From Clostridiales bacterium (GTDB taxonomy: Bacteria; Bacillota; Clostridia; Oscillospirales; Oscillospiraceae), in the NCBI GenBank assembly GCA_029265405.1, contig JAJUJI010000004.1, positions 124,001 to 188,000 on the forward strand: a stretch of DNA of 64,000 bases. The letters are read 5' to 3'. Shown here in pieces: positions 17,937-27,784 of this stretch. Position 1 is the first letter of the stretch. Each line of letters opens with the position of its first letter. A model generated the notes under the pieces. The model did no database searches, had not been told where the DNA came from, and saw only the letters and a program-made list of their open reading frames with translations. The position numbers and the translations under genes were made by a program.

Positions 17937-18023
17937 GCCGGCGTGGCGGAACAGGCAGACGCAAGGGACTTAAAATCCCTCGGTGGCGACACCGTACCGG
18001 TTCGAGCCCGGTCGCCGGCACCA
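17937..18023 (+). tRNA. tRNA-Leu (anticodon TAA)
   Basis: A class II tRNA of 87 nt with an encoded CCA. The acceptor arms GCCGGCG (17937-17943) and CGCCGGC (18013-18019) are perfect, the anticodon stem is AGGGA/TCCCT with loop CTTAAAA giving TAA, there is a long variable arm, and GGTTCGAGCC forms the T arm. It reads UUA (and UUG) leucine codons. Confidence 0.97.
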
Positions 18024-18035
18024 AGATTTCCAAAT

Positions 18036-18078
18036 AACAAACTCGGCGAAAGAGCATGCTTTTTCACCGAGTTTGTTT
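18036..18078 (+). terminator. Terminator after tRNA-Leu
   Basis: AACAAACTCGG and its complement form the outer stem, an inner GAAAGAGC/GCTTTTTC stem continues it, and the right arm ends in TTTGTTT. Confidence 0.8.
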
Positions 18079-18131
18079 CATAACCAGATGTATTTATGTT
18101 CTGGAAGAATGGGACGGATTGGACATAAAAC

Positions 18132-18169
18132 TCCGCGAGGATGCAGGCCAAAGTCTGCATCCCCACGGA
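18132..18169 (-). terminator. Terminator after the solute-binding protein gene
   Basis: GGATGCAG (18139-18146) pairs with CTGCATCC (18155-18162), and CCG/CGG pair outside. On the minus strand the stem is followed by AGTTTTATG. It is a weaker terminator than its neighbours. Confidence 0.5.
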
Positions 18170-18184
18170 AGGCGGCTTGTTCTT

Positions 18185-19942
18185 TTAAGCTTTTCCTGCC
18201 ATATAATCGTCGTAATACTGCTGGTAAATTTCCTGGATGCGGGTGTAGCCGAGATTGTTCAGGTCGGCCTGGAAGCTGTCCCAATCGGAGAGCGGCTTGC
18301 TGCCGTCCACAAACATGACGTAGTTTTCCGAGAAGTATGTGTTGAGGTCGGTGCGTATGGACGATACCTCGGCGTTGTCCTCGTCTGAAAGCTTGATTTT
18401 CGCCGGATAATTGTAGGCGCCGTCGTAGTAGTTCTCTGTCGCGTAGTTCCAGACGTCAAACATGGCAAGGAAGCGCTCGCCGCCGGGATAGTAGTAGTTG
18501 CGCGTCCAGTCGTTTATGCCGGCGTCCATGGGATTGAAGAACCAGCACATGGTGATCCAGCCGACTCCGGCTTCGGAATTGAGAACCATGTCCTTCCATA
18601 CTTTCCTGCCGTTTTCGTCATACTCCCAGCCCCAGCCTTCGGGACCCCAGTTCATCCATTCCGCGCCGAAATCGGAATAGCACCAGTCTATCCAGGTGCA
18701 GGCCAGCTCAATATTTTCGCAGCTTGCCATTATCGAGGAGCCGGCTCCGCCGTTGAGGTCGCGGTTAAGGTTCCAATGGATTATATCGTTGGTGCTCTTG
18801 CGCAGGCGGTTGATGGGCTGCCAGCGGCAGTTCGGATTGACGGAAGCCGCCTCCCAGCCCGATACCTCGGAGGGGTTGAACATGGCGGTGGCCACCCTGT
18901 CGTTGGTAAGAGCCTCCGACTCGGAATTGGTGTCGGTATAGGAGCCGAAATTAGGGTCCACAAGGCCCTCTGCGTACCAGTTGTGGAGCAGCGTCATGAG
19001 CTCAAGGTCGTCCTGCGTGGTGCCATTGAAATACACCTTGCCGTCGATAACGCGGTTGTAGATTATTCCGCCGCTGTAGGGGGAGGTGTTGTAGGCGTTC
19101 CAGTTGTAGGGCTGGCCGTCGATATTGGCGAAGAGAAGCAGCGGGAATGTGCCTTCGATATTGGTTTTTATTGCGGTAAGTATGTCGTGGAATTCATCGA
19201 AGGTCCAGAAATCGGTCGCCTTTCCGAGGCCCAGCTTTTCCAGAAAGTCCTCGCGTATGAAATAGCCGGTGGCTGATACCGGCTCGCTGTAGAAATCGGA
19301 AAAGCCGGCCCATACGGTTTCTGACGGGTTGTTTACCGCCGCCATCATGTTGTCGTCATAGGAATAGTGGCGCACATACCAGCAGTAGTTTGGAAGGTAT
19401 TCCCTGTAATCGTAGAGGTTGACTACGATCTCATCCTCTACGGCCTGCGACAAAGTAGAGCCCTTGTGGAAGGCCCTGTATCCGGCGATAATATCGTCCA
19501 GATTGCCGGCCGCTTCGTTGACGGAAAGGGTATCGGAGTATGTGGAGAGAGAAATAATGTTGTACTCCACATTCACTCCCGTCATCTTGATGGCGTCGGC
19601 ATAGGTGGGTATGCCTTTGTAATTGTCCTCAGGCAGATACTGTGGGGTAAAATTAGTGGTCATGTTGGTCAGGACTTCGTCGGTGGTGCAGATAGGCAGC
19701 TCGTAGACGTATTTTTCGAGCGGCCAGCCCTCCGCGTCCTTTTCATATTTTCCCGCCGCAAACCTGTAGGGCGAGTTCTCCTCGGGCTCGGCGGAAGCGC
19801 TTGCCCCGGAATCGGTGGCTGAGACTGCTCCGCCGGATTCCGCAGCGGCAGAACCGGTTTTTTCAGCTTTATTGCCGCCGCAGCCGGCAAACAGGGCCAG
19901 AACGAACATCAGCGCCAGTAGAAGTATTAGTGCTCTTTTCAT
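18185..19942 (-). CDS. Extracellular solute-binding lipoprotein (ABC importer type)
   Basis: 585 residues from the ATG at 19942, chosen because GGAGC precedes it and the product then begins with a lipoprotein signal (MKRALILLLALMF, lipobox FAGC). A low-complexity Ser/Ala/Glu linker follows. The mature part resembles large family 1 (LplA/YtcQ-like) solute-binding proteins of clostridia, with aromatic-rich C-terminal segments (WGPEGWGW) typical of oligosaccharide binders. Such proteins deliver glycans to two permeases of an ABC transporter, but none is adjacent; the gene stands alone between terminators. It may feed a transporter encoded elsewhere or act in sensing. The ligand is not determinable here. 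Confidence 0.85.
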   Translation of the reverse strand: MKRALILLLALMFVLALFAGCGGNKAEKTGSAAAESGGAVSATDSGASASAEPEENSPYRFAAGKYEKDAEGWPLEKYVYELPICTTDEVLTNMTTNFTPQYLPEDNYKGIPTYADAIKMTGVNVEYNIISLSTYSDTLSVNEAAGNLDDIIAGYRAFHKGSTLSQAVEDEIVVNLYDYREYLPNYCWYVRHYSYDDNMMAAVNNPSETVWAGFSDFYSEPVSATGYFIREDFLEKLGLGKATDFWTFDEFHDILTAIKTNIEGTFPLLLFANIDGQPYNWNAYNTSPYSGGIIYNRVIDGKVYFNGTTQDDLELMTLLHNWYAEGLVDPNFGSYTDTNSESEALTNDRVATAMFNPSEVSGWEAASVNPNCRWQPINRLRKSTNDIIHWNLNRDLNGGAGSSIMASCENIELACTWIDWCYSDFGAEWMNWGPEGWGWEYDENGRKVWKDMVLNSEAGVGWITMCWFFNPMDAGINDWTRNYYYPGGERFLAMFDVWNYATENYYDGAYNYPAKIKLSDEDNAEVSSIRTDLNTYFSENYVMFVDGSKPLSDWDSFQADLNNLGYTRIQEIYQQYYDDYMAGKA

Positions 19943-20056
19943 AACTGCTCCTTTCATATTGACGGAATTTAGCCTTGCCGCCGCCCGAAAAGCGGCGTAC
20001 CGGGCTTGTGCAAGCTTCGGCAAGACCGAGCAATAGCCGAGCTTTAATTTTATATA

Positions 20057-20085
20057 ATATTATCATGACGCAGCTAAATAAGCAA
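20057..20085 (-). promoter_or_regulatory. Promoter for the solute-binding protein gene
   Basis: On the minus strand TTGCTT (20085-20080), a 17-base spacer and TAATAT (20062-20057). It leaves a leader of about 110 bases before the ATG. The remaining stretch from 20086 to 20284 is AT-rich and I see no gene in it. Confidence 0.5.
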
Positions 20086-20284
20086 TCAATAATTAACACA
20101 ATAGCAATAAAAATGCAATTTCCACAAAGCTGTTTCGGCATTTTTTACTATTTAGACAAAGCACATATTGTTCTTTTGATAATATCTACTACTATGCGTT
20201 GTAAAGCGGGTCTGTGCGGTTTTGCTGCATTATGCCATGGTTATCAAATGCTCACGTAATAATTTGGGATATGTTTTCATTTCA

Positions 20285-20339
20285 AAAGCAAAATCATCTG
20301 CGCAAAAGCATTAGGCCTTTGCGCAGATGATTTTGCTTT
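20285..20339. terminator. Perfect 22-bp inverted repeat, terminator of perR-rubrerythrin
   Basis: Arms at 20285-20306 and 20318-20339 are fully complementary (22 bp) around an 11-base loop. The outer ends are AAA/TTT, so it can terminate in either direction. It lies 12 bases beyond the rubrerythrin stop. Confidence 0.85.
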
Positions 20340-20351
20340 ATTACAAAATTA

Positions 20352-20942
20352 TTATTTGCCGAAATATCTTTTGAGCAGCCCGTCGAAGCCGCGGCCGTGC
20401 CTGGCTTCGTCCTTTGCCATTTCGTGTACGGTGTCATGTATAGCGTCGTAGCCTAGCTCCTTGGCCCTTTTGGCAAGGTCAAATTTGCCCCCGCAGGCCC
20501 CGCATTCGGCTTCCGCGCGCATCCTGAGGTTTTTTTCGGTGCTGGACGTCACCACCTCGCCCAACAGCTCGGCAAATCTTGCCGCGTGGTCCGCCTCCTC
20601 GAAGGCATATCTCTTGTATGCCTCGGCTATTTCGGGATAGCCCTCCCTGTCGGCAACTCTGGCCATGGCCAGATACATGCCTACCTCGGTGCATTCGCCG
20701 TTGAAATTAGCCACCAGCCCCTCATAAACCTCCTCGTCTATGGTTCCCTTGGCTCCGATTCCTACCGCATGCTCGGAAACATATTCCTTCTCAGGCTCGG
20801 CCGTAGCCGCCTCGGCCGCTTTGGTTCCTTCATCTATTACCTCTTTGAATTTGGAAGCCGGAGCCTTGCATTGCGGGCACTTCTCGGGAGGCGTATCGCC
20901 GTAGTGTACATAACCGCAGACCGTGCATATCCATTTTCTCAT
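20352..20942 (-). CDS. Reverse-type rubrerythrin
   Basis: 196 residues. The rubredoxin-like FeS4 domain is at the N-terminus (CTVCGY ... CPQC, residues about 6-25) and the ferritin-like diiron four-helix domain follows, the reverse of classical rubrerythrin. Diiron ligands are visible in [16 protein letters not shown] and [13 protein letters not shown]. Known reverse rubrerythrins reduce H2O2 (and O2) with electrons from rubredoxin or NADH-dependent partners, protecting anaerobes. The AGGAGG of this gene lies inside the end of the upstream Fur-family gene, one base away, so the two are one operon. The tail [12 protein letters not shown] is typical. Confidence 0.92.
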   Translation of the reverse strand: MRKWICTVCGYVHYGDTPPEKCPQCKAPASKFKEVIDEGTKAAEAATAEPEKEYVSEHAVGIGAKGTIDEEVYEGLVANFNGECTEVGMYLAMARVADREGYPEIAEAYKRYAFEEADHAARFAELLGEVVTSSTEKNLRMRAEAECGACGGKFDLAKRAKELGYDAIHDTVHEMAKDEARHGRGFDGLLKRYFGK

Positions 20943-20943
20943 T

Positions 20944-21369
20944 TCAATTACCTCCTGAACGTTCTTTCTTATTTTTGCATTCGGGACAAAGCCCGTGGAA
21001 AACTATTTCATGGCCTGTGATTTCACAGCCGCTGAGCAGGGAAGCCTTGATATCCAGCTCCTCGTCTATCCCTATGCCGTCTATGTCCACCACGGCTCCG
21101 CAGGAGCAAAAGAGGTGGCTGTGGGGGCTGACGTTGCCGTCAAAACGTTCCTGCCCCTTCACGACGCCGACCGATATGGACAAGCCCTCTTCCCTGAAAA
21201 GGCTTAGGTTCCTGTATACTGTCCCCAGGCTTAGATCGGGCAATTCCTGCTTCAGCAGATTGTATATATGCTCAGCCGAGGGATGGCTTTTGCTTTGGAG
21301 CAGAGCTTTTAAAATTGCGTCCCGCTTGACGCTGCGCCGGGCCCTGGCCCGCTCGGAGCCGTTGTCCAT
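20944..21369 (-). CDS. perR: Fur-family peroxide regulator (PerR-like)
   Basis: 141 residues: an N-terminal winged helix ([13 protein letters not shown], then [17 protein letters not shown] as recognition helix) and a C-terminal metal/dimerisation domain with HSHLFCSCG and CPEC. Linkage to rubrerythrin and a Per-box-like palindrome in its own promoter support PerR rather than Fur or Zur. It should repress the operon until peroxide oxidises its metal site. Oddity: the first structural zinc pair reads C-S-C rather than the usual C-x-x-C, one residue short; the codons TGC TCC TGC are clear. The second pair is a normal CPEC. Confidence 0.82.
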   Translation of the reverse strand: MDNGSERARARRSVKRDAILKALLQSKSHPSAEHIYNLLKQELPDLSLGTVYRNLSLFREEGLSISVGVVKGQERFDGNVSPHSHLFCSCGAVVDIDGIGIDEELDIKASLLSGCEITGHEIVFHGLCPECKNKKERSGGN

Positions 21370-21386
21370 ATCATCGCCTCAAATAA

Positions 21387-21401
21387 TAATAATTCTTATT
21401 A
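21387..21401. promoter_or_regulatory. Per-box-like operator
   Basis: TAATAATTCTTATTA is a near-perfect 6-3-6 palindrome resembling the PerR consensus TTATAATNATTATAA. It sits between the promoter and the start of the regulator gene, where binding would block transcription (autoregulation inferred). Confidence 0.6.
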
Positions 21402-21409
21402 CTGATTAG

Positions 21410-21438
21410 ATATTAGCACATCCATAGAAATTTGTAAA
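21410..21438 (-). promoter_or_regulatory. Promoter of perR-rubrerythrin
   Basis: On the minus strand TTTACA (21438-21433), a 17-base spacer and TAATAT (21415-21410), immediately upstream of the Per box. Confidence 0.6.
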
Positions 21439-21457
21439 GAGGCAAAGCGAATATTTT

Positions 21458-21485
21458 TTGCGTTTTTTAAAAAGGATGCTATAAT
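21458..21485 (+). promoter_or_regulatory. Promoter of the amidase gene
   Basis: TTGCGT (21458-21463), a 16-base spacer and TATAAT (21480-21485), followed by GGAGG before the GTG start. Confidence 0.6.
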
Positions 21486-21523
21486 ACACTCAGTTTGATA
21501 TTGAACCGGAGGTATCAAAGATA

Positions 21524-22366
21524 GTGCCACAGGTTACAGCGAAAAGAAAGCATCCCATATCGGCAAAGCGGAAAAAAAGGCGGCTTGTATTTGGAGTATC
21601 GCTCGGTTTCATACTGCTTGTGATATTGACGCTTGTCATTTTTGGAGGCGGAAAAGGCGACAGGCAGCAGAAATCCGCGGACGGCGGCGAGGCTAAGGCG
21701 GTTCTATCTCCCGCCACGGCGCCGACGCCATCGGCGGCGCCAACTCCGACTCCGCCTGCCGGCCCTCTTATTTGCATAGACCCTGGGCATGGCTACAGCG
21801 ACGGCGGCTCTGAATCGCAATATCTTGACGAGTATGGCATGACGGAAAAGGATATCAACCTGCCGGTGGCATTGAAGGTGAGGGACATTTTGGTTCAAAA
21901 CGGCTACAATGTTATTATGACGCGAGACAGCGATGAGATACCCGAGGGCGCGGATGCCGACGGCGACGGTTTCTATTACAGGAAAACCGAGGAAATAGCG
22001 CGGTTTGCCAACGAAACGGGCTGCGAATACTTCTTTTCCATCCATTGCGATTCCTATCCCGCCGACGAATCTGTTTCCGGGACACGTTTTTACTATTACA
22101 ACAACGGGGCGGGCAAGCCTTACGAATGGGTGAGCGCCATAGCCGCGGGTTTTCAGGAGACGACCGGCATTGAGCCGAAAATAATTGAAAAGACCGACGA
22201 CAACGCCTACAATGTGCTTAGATACGCCGAGTCCACCGCCGGGCTGGTTGAGCTTGGCTTTATCAGCAACAAGGAGGAAGCCGAGAAGCTCATGTCCGAG
22301 GAATACCAGGCCCTGCTGGCTGAAGGGATAGCAAACGGCATCATGAAATACATACCGCTGAGCTGA
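21524..22366 (+). CDS. Membrane-anchored N-acetylmuramoyl-L-alanine amidase (Amidase_3)
   Basis: 280 residues from a GTG preceded by GGAGG. A basic N-terminus and one transmembrane segment (about residues 28-45) are followed by a Pro/Thr/Ala linker and an Amidase_3 zinc domain: His in DPGHG, Glu in the TEKDIN segment, His in FSIHCDSY, and catalytic Glu in VELGFISNKEE. It cleaves the amide bond between MurNAc and L-Ala in peptidoglycan on the outer membrane face. CwlD-like enzymes of this shape act in spore cortex modification or general turnover; which applies here is open. Monocistronic with a strong terminator. Confidence 0.9.
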   Translation: MPQVTAKRKHPISAKRKKRRLVFGVSLGFILLVILTLVIFGGGKGDRQQKSADGGEAKAVLSPATAPTPSAAPTPTPPAGPLICIDPGHGYSDGGSESQYLDEYGMTEKDINLPVALKVRDILVQNGYNVIMTRDSDEIPEGADADGDGFYYRKTEEIARFANETGCEYFFSIHCDSYPADESVSGTRFYYYNNGAGKPYEWVSAIAAGFQETTGIEPKIIEKTDDNAYNVLRYAESTAGLVELGFISNKEEAEKLMSEEYQALLAEGIANGIMKYIPLS

Positions 22367-22408
22367 ACGGGAGTAGGCTGGCCGCTTGCGGCAGTCCCGG
22401 CTTTGCAA

Positions 22409-22445
22409 AAAAAACGGACAGGCCGTAGAGGACTGTCCGTTTTTT
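22409..22445. terminator. Bidirectional terminator between amidase and groEL
   Basis: The stem CGGACAG/CTGTCCG is extended by AAAAAA/TTTTTT, so both converging genes end in a T-run. Confidence 0.85.
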
Positions 22446-22457
22446 CTATATTTTTTA

Positions 22458-24098
<1,641 letters not shown>

Positions 24099-24109
24099 CT
24101 ACCTCCTGA

Positions 24110-24394
24110 TTATTCAACTATGGCGAGTATGTCGCCCTGGCGGACTATGGTATATTCTTCGCCGTCAACCTTGACCTGGGTGCCGCTGTATTTGCCGGTT
24201 ATGATCTTGTTGCCGGGTTCGACGGTCATTTCTATCTCGTGGCCGTCGACCATACCGCCGGGCCCTACGGCGATGACTTCAAAAATCTGGGGCTTTTCCT
24301 GGGCGGCACTGGTAAGAATAATGCCCGCCTTGGTAGTCTCCTCGGCTTCGACCTGCTTAAGAATGACTCTGTCGGCCAAAGGAATAAGCTTCAT
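24110..24394 (-). CDS. groES: 10-kDa co-chaperonin GroES
   Basis: 94 residues, full length, beginning MKLIPLADRVILKQVEAEE. The mobile loop (TKAGIILTSAAQEKPQ) and roof (GGMVDGHEIEMTVEPGNKII) are visible. It caps the GroEL ring. It is the first gene of the operon behind a perfect CIRCE element. Confidence 0.98.
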   Translation of the reverse strand: MKLIPLADRVILKQVEAEETTKAGIILTSAAQEKPQIFEVIAVGPGGMVDGHEIEMTVEPGNKIITGKYSGTQVKVDGEEYTIVRQGDILAIVE

Positions 24395-24437
24395 AATTTA
24401 TACCTCCTAAAAATATGCTTTTTATAATCTAATTTAG

Positions 24438-24464
24438 TTAGCACTCAACCGGGCAGAGTGCTAA
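24438..24464. promoter_or_regulatory. CIRCE operator (HrcA binding site)
   Basis: A perfect TTAGCACTC-N9-GAGTGCTAA inverted repeat between the promoter and groES. HrcA, which is not in this window, represses here until heat shock. Confidence 0.97.
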
Positions 24465-24474
24465 CACGACTATT

Positions 24475-24503
24475 ATAATAATCTAAGCCTCACCAATCTG
24501 CAA
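24475..24503 (-). promoter_or_regulatory. Promoter of groES-groEL
   Basis: On the minus strand TTGCAG (24503-24498), a 17-base spacer and TATTAT (24480-24475); an overlapping TATAAT lies three bases further on. It abuts the CIRCE element. Confidence 0.7.
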
Positions 24504-24605
24504 GCTTAATTTTACCCAAAAAGGCAGAAAAAACAAGCGCAATTATAAAAAAATAAAAAACAGCTCAAAAAATCTTCTTGCCGCGCTTATTTTCGCGCAA
24601 TTGCT

Positions 24606-25538
24606 TCAAATATTGCCTGCCCTGGAAGCATAAAACTCGCTTCCGGCCGGAAAAACAAAGCTTATCGCACGTTTTGCAATTTTAAAGCTGAGGCTGCCGG
24701 CCTGGGCGACCTCGCCGTCTATGTTGACTGCAATGGGCGAAGGGGAGCTGATTTCAAGAATCTCTCCGGGATAATAGGTTATCTGCTCCGGCAGCTGGGC
24801 GTATCTGCCCTTGGAATAGGCGCCGACCATCGAGGAGGCCTTCAGCCTGCCGACACCCTTGACGATGAGAAAATCGAGCGTCCCGTCGTCGGGCTCGGCG
24901 TGAGGCACGGGATTGAAGCCGCCGCCGTAATACCTGCCGTTGCACGCCGTCACCATGGCAAAGCTTCCGGTAAGCTCCTTGCCCCCATAGCGGACGGTAA
25001 GAGTGCTGTTTATGCCTTTTATCAGATTGACCGCAAGGGAAAGGTTGTACGCGCCTCTGGCGCTCAGCAGCGGCTTTCCGCTGAAGCGCTTTACTCCGGC
25101 GTTTACTCTGGCGTCAATGCCGACCGAGCATATATTTATTCCGTAGCGACCGCCGCAATCAATGAGGTCGAGGGGGAGGGCGCGGCCCCTCGCCAGCGCG
25201 TCAAGATCCCGAAACAGCTCCATATCGCGGGCGCCGAAGGTGCGGATAAAATCGTTGCCGGTGCCGCAGGGATAATGCGCCACTTCAAGGCCGGGAAAAC
25301 CCGCAACTCCGTTGACGACCTCGTTTAGCGTCCCGTCGCCGCCGCAGGCGTAGACGCGCATAGGGGCGCAGCCGGCAGCCGTTTTCCGAAGCGTCTCAGT
25401 CGCGTCCAAAGGGGCCCTGGTTACGTATATTTCGAATTCAAGCTTGCGGGAAAGGCAGTATTCCCTTATTCGCCTTGCCAGGCCGCTCACATCCTGGCGC
25501 TTGCCGGAGGCCGGGTTGATCACGAACAGATGCTTCAT
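24606..25538 (-). CDS. Diacylglycerol/lipid kinase family protein (YegS/DgkB-like)
   Basis: 310 residues. The diacylglycerol-kinase catalytic signature ACGGDGTLNEVVNGV lies near residues 84-98, NPASGKR forms the N-terminal nucleotide loop, and PCGTGNDFIRTFG follows. This family phosphorylates diacylglycerol or related lipids at the membrane with ATP, returning them to phospholipid synthesis. Last gene of a prmA-methylase-kinase operon on the minus strand (18-base gap). DgkB is the likeliest role, but other YegS-type lipid kinases cannot be excluded. Confidence 0.88.
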   Translation of the reverse strand: MKHLFVINPASGKRQDVSGLARRIREYCLSRKLEFEIYVTRAPLDATETLRKTAAGCAPMRVYACGGDGTLNEVVNGVAGFPGLEVAHYPCGTGNDFIRTFGARDMELFRDLDALARGRALPLDLIDCGGRYGINICSVGIDARVNAGVKRFSGKPLLSARGAYNLSLAVNLIKGINSTLTVRYGGKELTGSFAMVTACNGRYYGGGFNPVPHAEPDDGTLDFLIVKGVGRLKASSMVGAYSKGRYAQLPEQITYYPGEILEISSPSPIAVNIDGEVAQAGSLSFKIAKRAISFVFPAGSEFYASRAGNI

Positions 25539-25556
25539 ATGTCAGGCCGCCCCAGG

Positions 25557-26678
25557 TTAAAAGTACATATATAATTGGCATTGTATCATACCGTTATATA
25601 ATTTTCTCCTTTTTTTCGCAGTTTTGCCGAAATTTTTTTCAAAATCCATGCTTGAGGACAAAATATAGAAGCTCCAGTCCTCCCTGGCACGCCATCTGCG
25701 GCCCAGCTCCCTGTAGATCCTCTCAGCCTCGCGGGCGTCCAGAAGCCTCATTCCGTATGGCGGATTGGTTATAACCACGCCGCGCTTGAAGGGGGGCATA
25801 AGCTTATCGGCCAGCTCGGTCTTGAGCGCGTCGGCCACCGAAAACTCTATAAGCTCGGCAACACCGGCGCGGGCGGCGTTTTCTCTGGCCAGCTTCACCG
25901 CCGCCGGGTCTATGTCCGAGGCGCATATCCTGTACTCGCCTCTGTATTCGGCCGCCCGAGCCGCCTCGCGCTCCTCTGTCCATAGCTCGCGGCGGACTGT
26001 CTGCCAGCCTTCGGCCGCAAAGCCGCGTCCAAGTCCGGGCGCCCTGTTGACAGCGGCAAAGGCTGCTTCTATTGCGATGGTGCCCGAGCCGCAGAAGGGG
26101 TCGAGGAAAACCTCTCGGCCCTTGAAGCGGCTGACCTTCACCATTGCCGCGGCAAGCGTCTCCCTTAGGGGGGCGTCCACGGAGGCGGGACGGTAGCCTC
26201 GCTTATGGAGTGAAACGCCGCTGCTGTCAAGATAGAGCGAGGCCCTGTCCTTCATTATAAAAAAGCGTATCTGATACACGGAGCCCGTTTCGGGCAGGCG
26301 GTTAAGGCCGTATTTTGAGGAAAGGCGCACGGCTGCGGCCTTTTTTACTATGCTCTGGCAGTCGGGAATAGAGCGCAGCGCGCTGTCGAGGGTGGAGCCC
26401 TTGACGGGGAACTGCCCGTTCCTGTCTATGACCGTTTCCCAGGGAAGAGCCTTTACACCCTCGAAAAGCTCGTCGAAGGTGCGGGCGGCAAACTCGCCCA
26501 TCAATATATACACCCGCTCGGCAGTCCGCAGCAGCAGGTTGGCCCGCACCAAGTCCCGCTCGTCCCCGTCAAAAAGGACGCGGCCGGTTTCTATCCTTAC
26601 ATTGTTAAAGCCCATATATCTCAGCTCGTCGGCGACCAGGCTTTCCACGCCGAACAGGCAGGTTGCGCACAGCGTCAT
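25557..26678 (-). CDS. THUMP-domain class I RNA methyltransferase (RlmL/YpsC-like)
   Basis: 373 residues. An N-terminal THUMP-type RNA-binding region (about 1-155) precedes a Rossmann methyltransferase with DPFCGSGTIAIEAAF (SAM loop) and TNPPYGMRL (NPPY catalytic motif of N-methylating enzymes). The closest known relatives methylate guanine N2 of 23S rRNA or a tRNA position. The target is not determinable here. Operon with prmA upstream (16-base gap). Confidence 0.9.
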   Translation of the reverse strand: MTLCATCLFGVESLVADELRYMGFNNVRIETGRVLFDGDERDLVRANLLLRTAERVYILMGEFAARTFDELFEGVKALPWETVIDRNGQFPVKGSTLDSALRSIPDCQSIVKKAAAVRLSSKYGLNRLPETGSVYQIRFFIMKDRASLYLDSSGVSLHKRGYRPASVDAPLRETLAAAMVKVSRFKGREVFLDPFCGSGTIAIEAAFAAVNRAPGLGRGFAAEGWQTVRRELWTEEREAARAAEYRGEYRICASDIDPAAVKLARENAARAGVAELIEFSVADALKTELADKLMPPFKRGVVITNPPYGMRLLDAREAERIYRELGRRWRAREDWSFYILSSSMDFEKNFGKTAKKRRKLYNGMIQCQLYMYF

Positions 26679-26694
26679 TTTTGTTAGCCTCCTG

Positions 26695-27636
26695 TCAGGC
26701 TTTGCGGGCCGTAAAGCAGCGCCAGTTTTCTTCGCGCCTGCTCTCGATTACGGTCAGGCCGGCCGCGTCAAGCGTTTTCAGGACTTCGTTTTCGCGGCCG
26801 TCTATTATGCCGGAGCATATGAAGAAGCCCCCGTCCGACAGCCAGCGGGAAACGTCGGGACATAGGGCGATGATCACGTCGGCGACTATGTTGGCGAAAA
26901 CAAGCTCCCACTTTTCCGCGCCTATCCTGGCCCTTAGCTTTTCATCCGCCAGCGCGTCGCCGTTGTACACCTCGAAAGCTCCGCCGCCGATGCCGTTGAG
27001 GGCGGCGTTTTCAAGGGCCGAGGACGCGGCTTTTTCGTCTATGTCGCAACCTAAGGCCGTTTTAGTACCAAGCTTTAGGGCTGCAATAGCAAGTATGCCG
27101 CTTCCGCAGCCCAGATCCAGCGCGTTTCCGGCGCCTTCGGCCCTATCCTCCAGGGCCTCCAGGCACATGCGTGTGCTGGGATGGGAGCCGGTGCCGAAGC
27201 TGAGGCCTGGATTGAGACGCAGCACCGTGCGCTCCTCGGGCTCAGGTGCGGCTTCCCATTCGGGAACGACGAGCAGCCTTTTCCCGATCTTCATAGGCTT
27301 GTAATACAGCTTCCAGTTGTTTTCCCAATCCTCGTCTCGGAGCGGGACGATTGCGGCGGAGTAGCCCTCTTTTTCCAAGAGCGGCCTGAGCCTGTCAAGC
27401 TCCGCCCGGCCGGACTCATCGTCAGACAGATAGAATTTTACCAGACGCCGATCCCTTAGCTTTTCCGTAAGCTCCTCGTCTATATAATCCCAATATTGCC
27501 TGTAGTTTGCTATAAAATCCTCCAGATCGGAGCCGTCCTCAATGACAAGTCCTGATACGCCAAGCTCATCAAGCGTGCAGCAGAGGCTTTCGGTGCCCCT
27601 CGCCCCGGCCTCTATGCTTACTTCCAGCCATTCCAT
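26695..27636 (-). CDS. prmA: Ribosomal protein L11 methyltransferase
   Basis: 313 residues from the ATG at 27636 (MEWLEVSIEAG), chosen for the AAGGAGC upstream; an in-frame start 81 bases earlier lacks support. It has an N-terminal L11-binding domain and the SAM fold with NALDLGCGSGILAIAALKLG and the FANIVADVI segment. It trimethylates L11 residues on the ribosome. First gene of a three-gene operon. Confidence 0.93.
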   Translation of the reverse strand: MEWLEVSIEAGARGTESLCCTLDELGVSGLVIEDGSDLEDFIANYRQYWDYIDEELTEKLRDRRLVKFYLSDDESGRAELDRLRPLLEKEGYSAAIVPLRDEDWENNWKLYYKPMKIGKRLLVVPEWEAAPEPEERTVLRLNPGLSFGTGSHPSTRMCLEALEDRAEGAGNALDLGCGSGILAIAALKLGTKTALGCDIDEKAASSALENAALNGIGGGAFEVYNGDALADEKLRARIGAEKWELVFANIVADVIIALCPDVSRWLSDGGFFICSGIIDGRENEVLKTLDAAGLTVIESRREENWRCFTARKA

Positions 27637-27784
27637 AGCAAGCTCCTTCAAAACAAGTTCGTTCGATAAGGCTGCGGCGTTTCGTCCGCCGCTGTAGTTT
27701 ATCATCAACGCGCTCAAAAGGCAACAAGATTGACAGGCGCGGGGCAGCGTGATAAATTAAGTTATTGGAGTTGAAGCAACTAAA

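Noticed and set aside
18776-19276. Plus-strand frames inside the solute-binding protein gene
   Set aside because: They are antisense to a complete lipoprotein gene and lack starts with binding sites.
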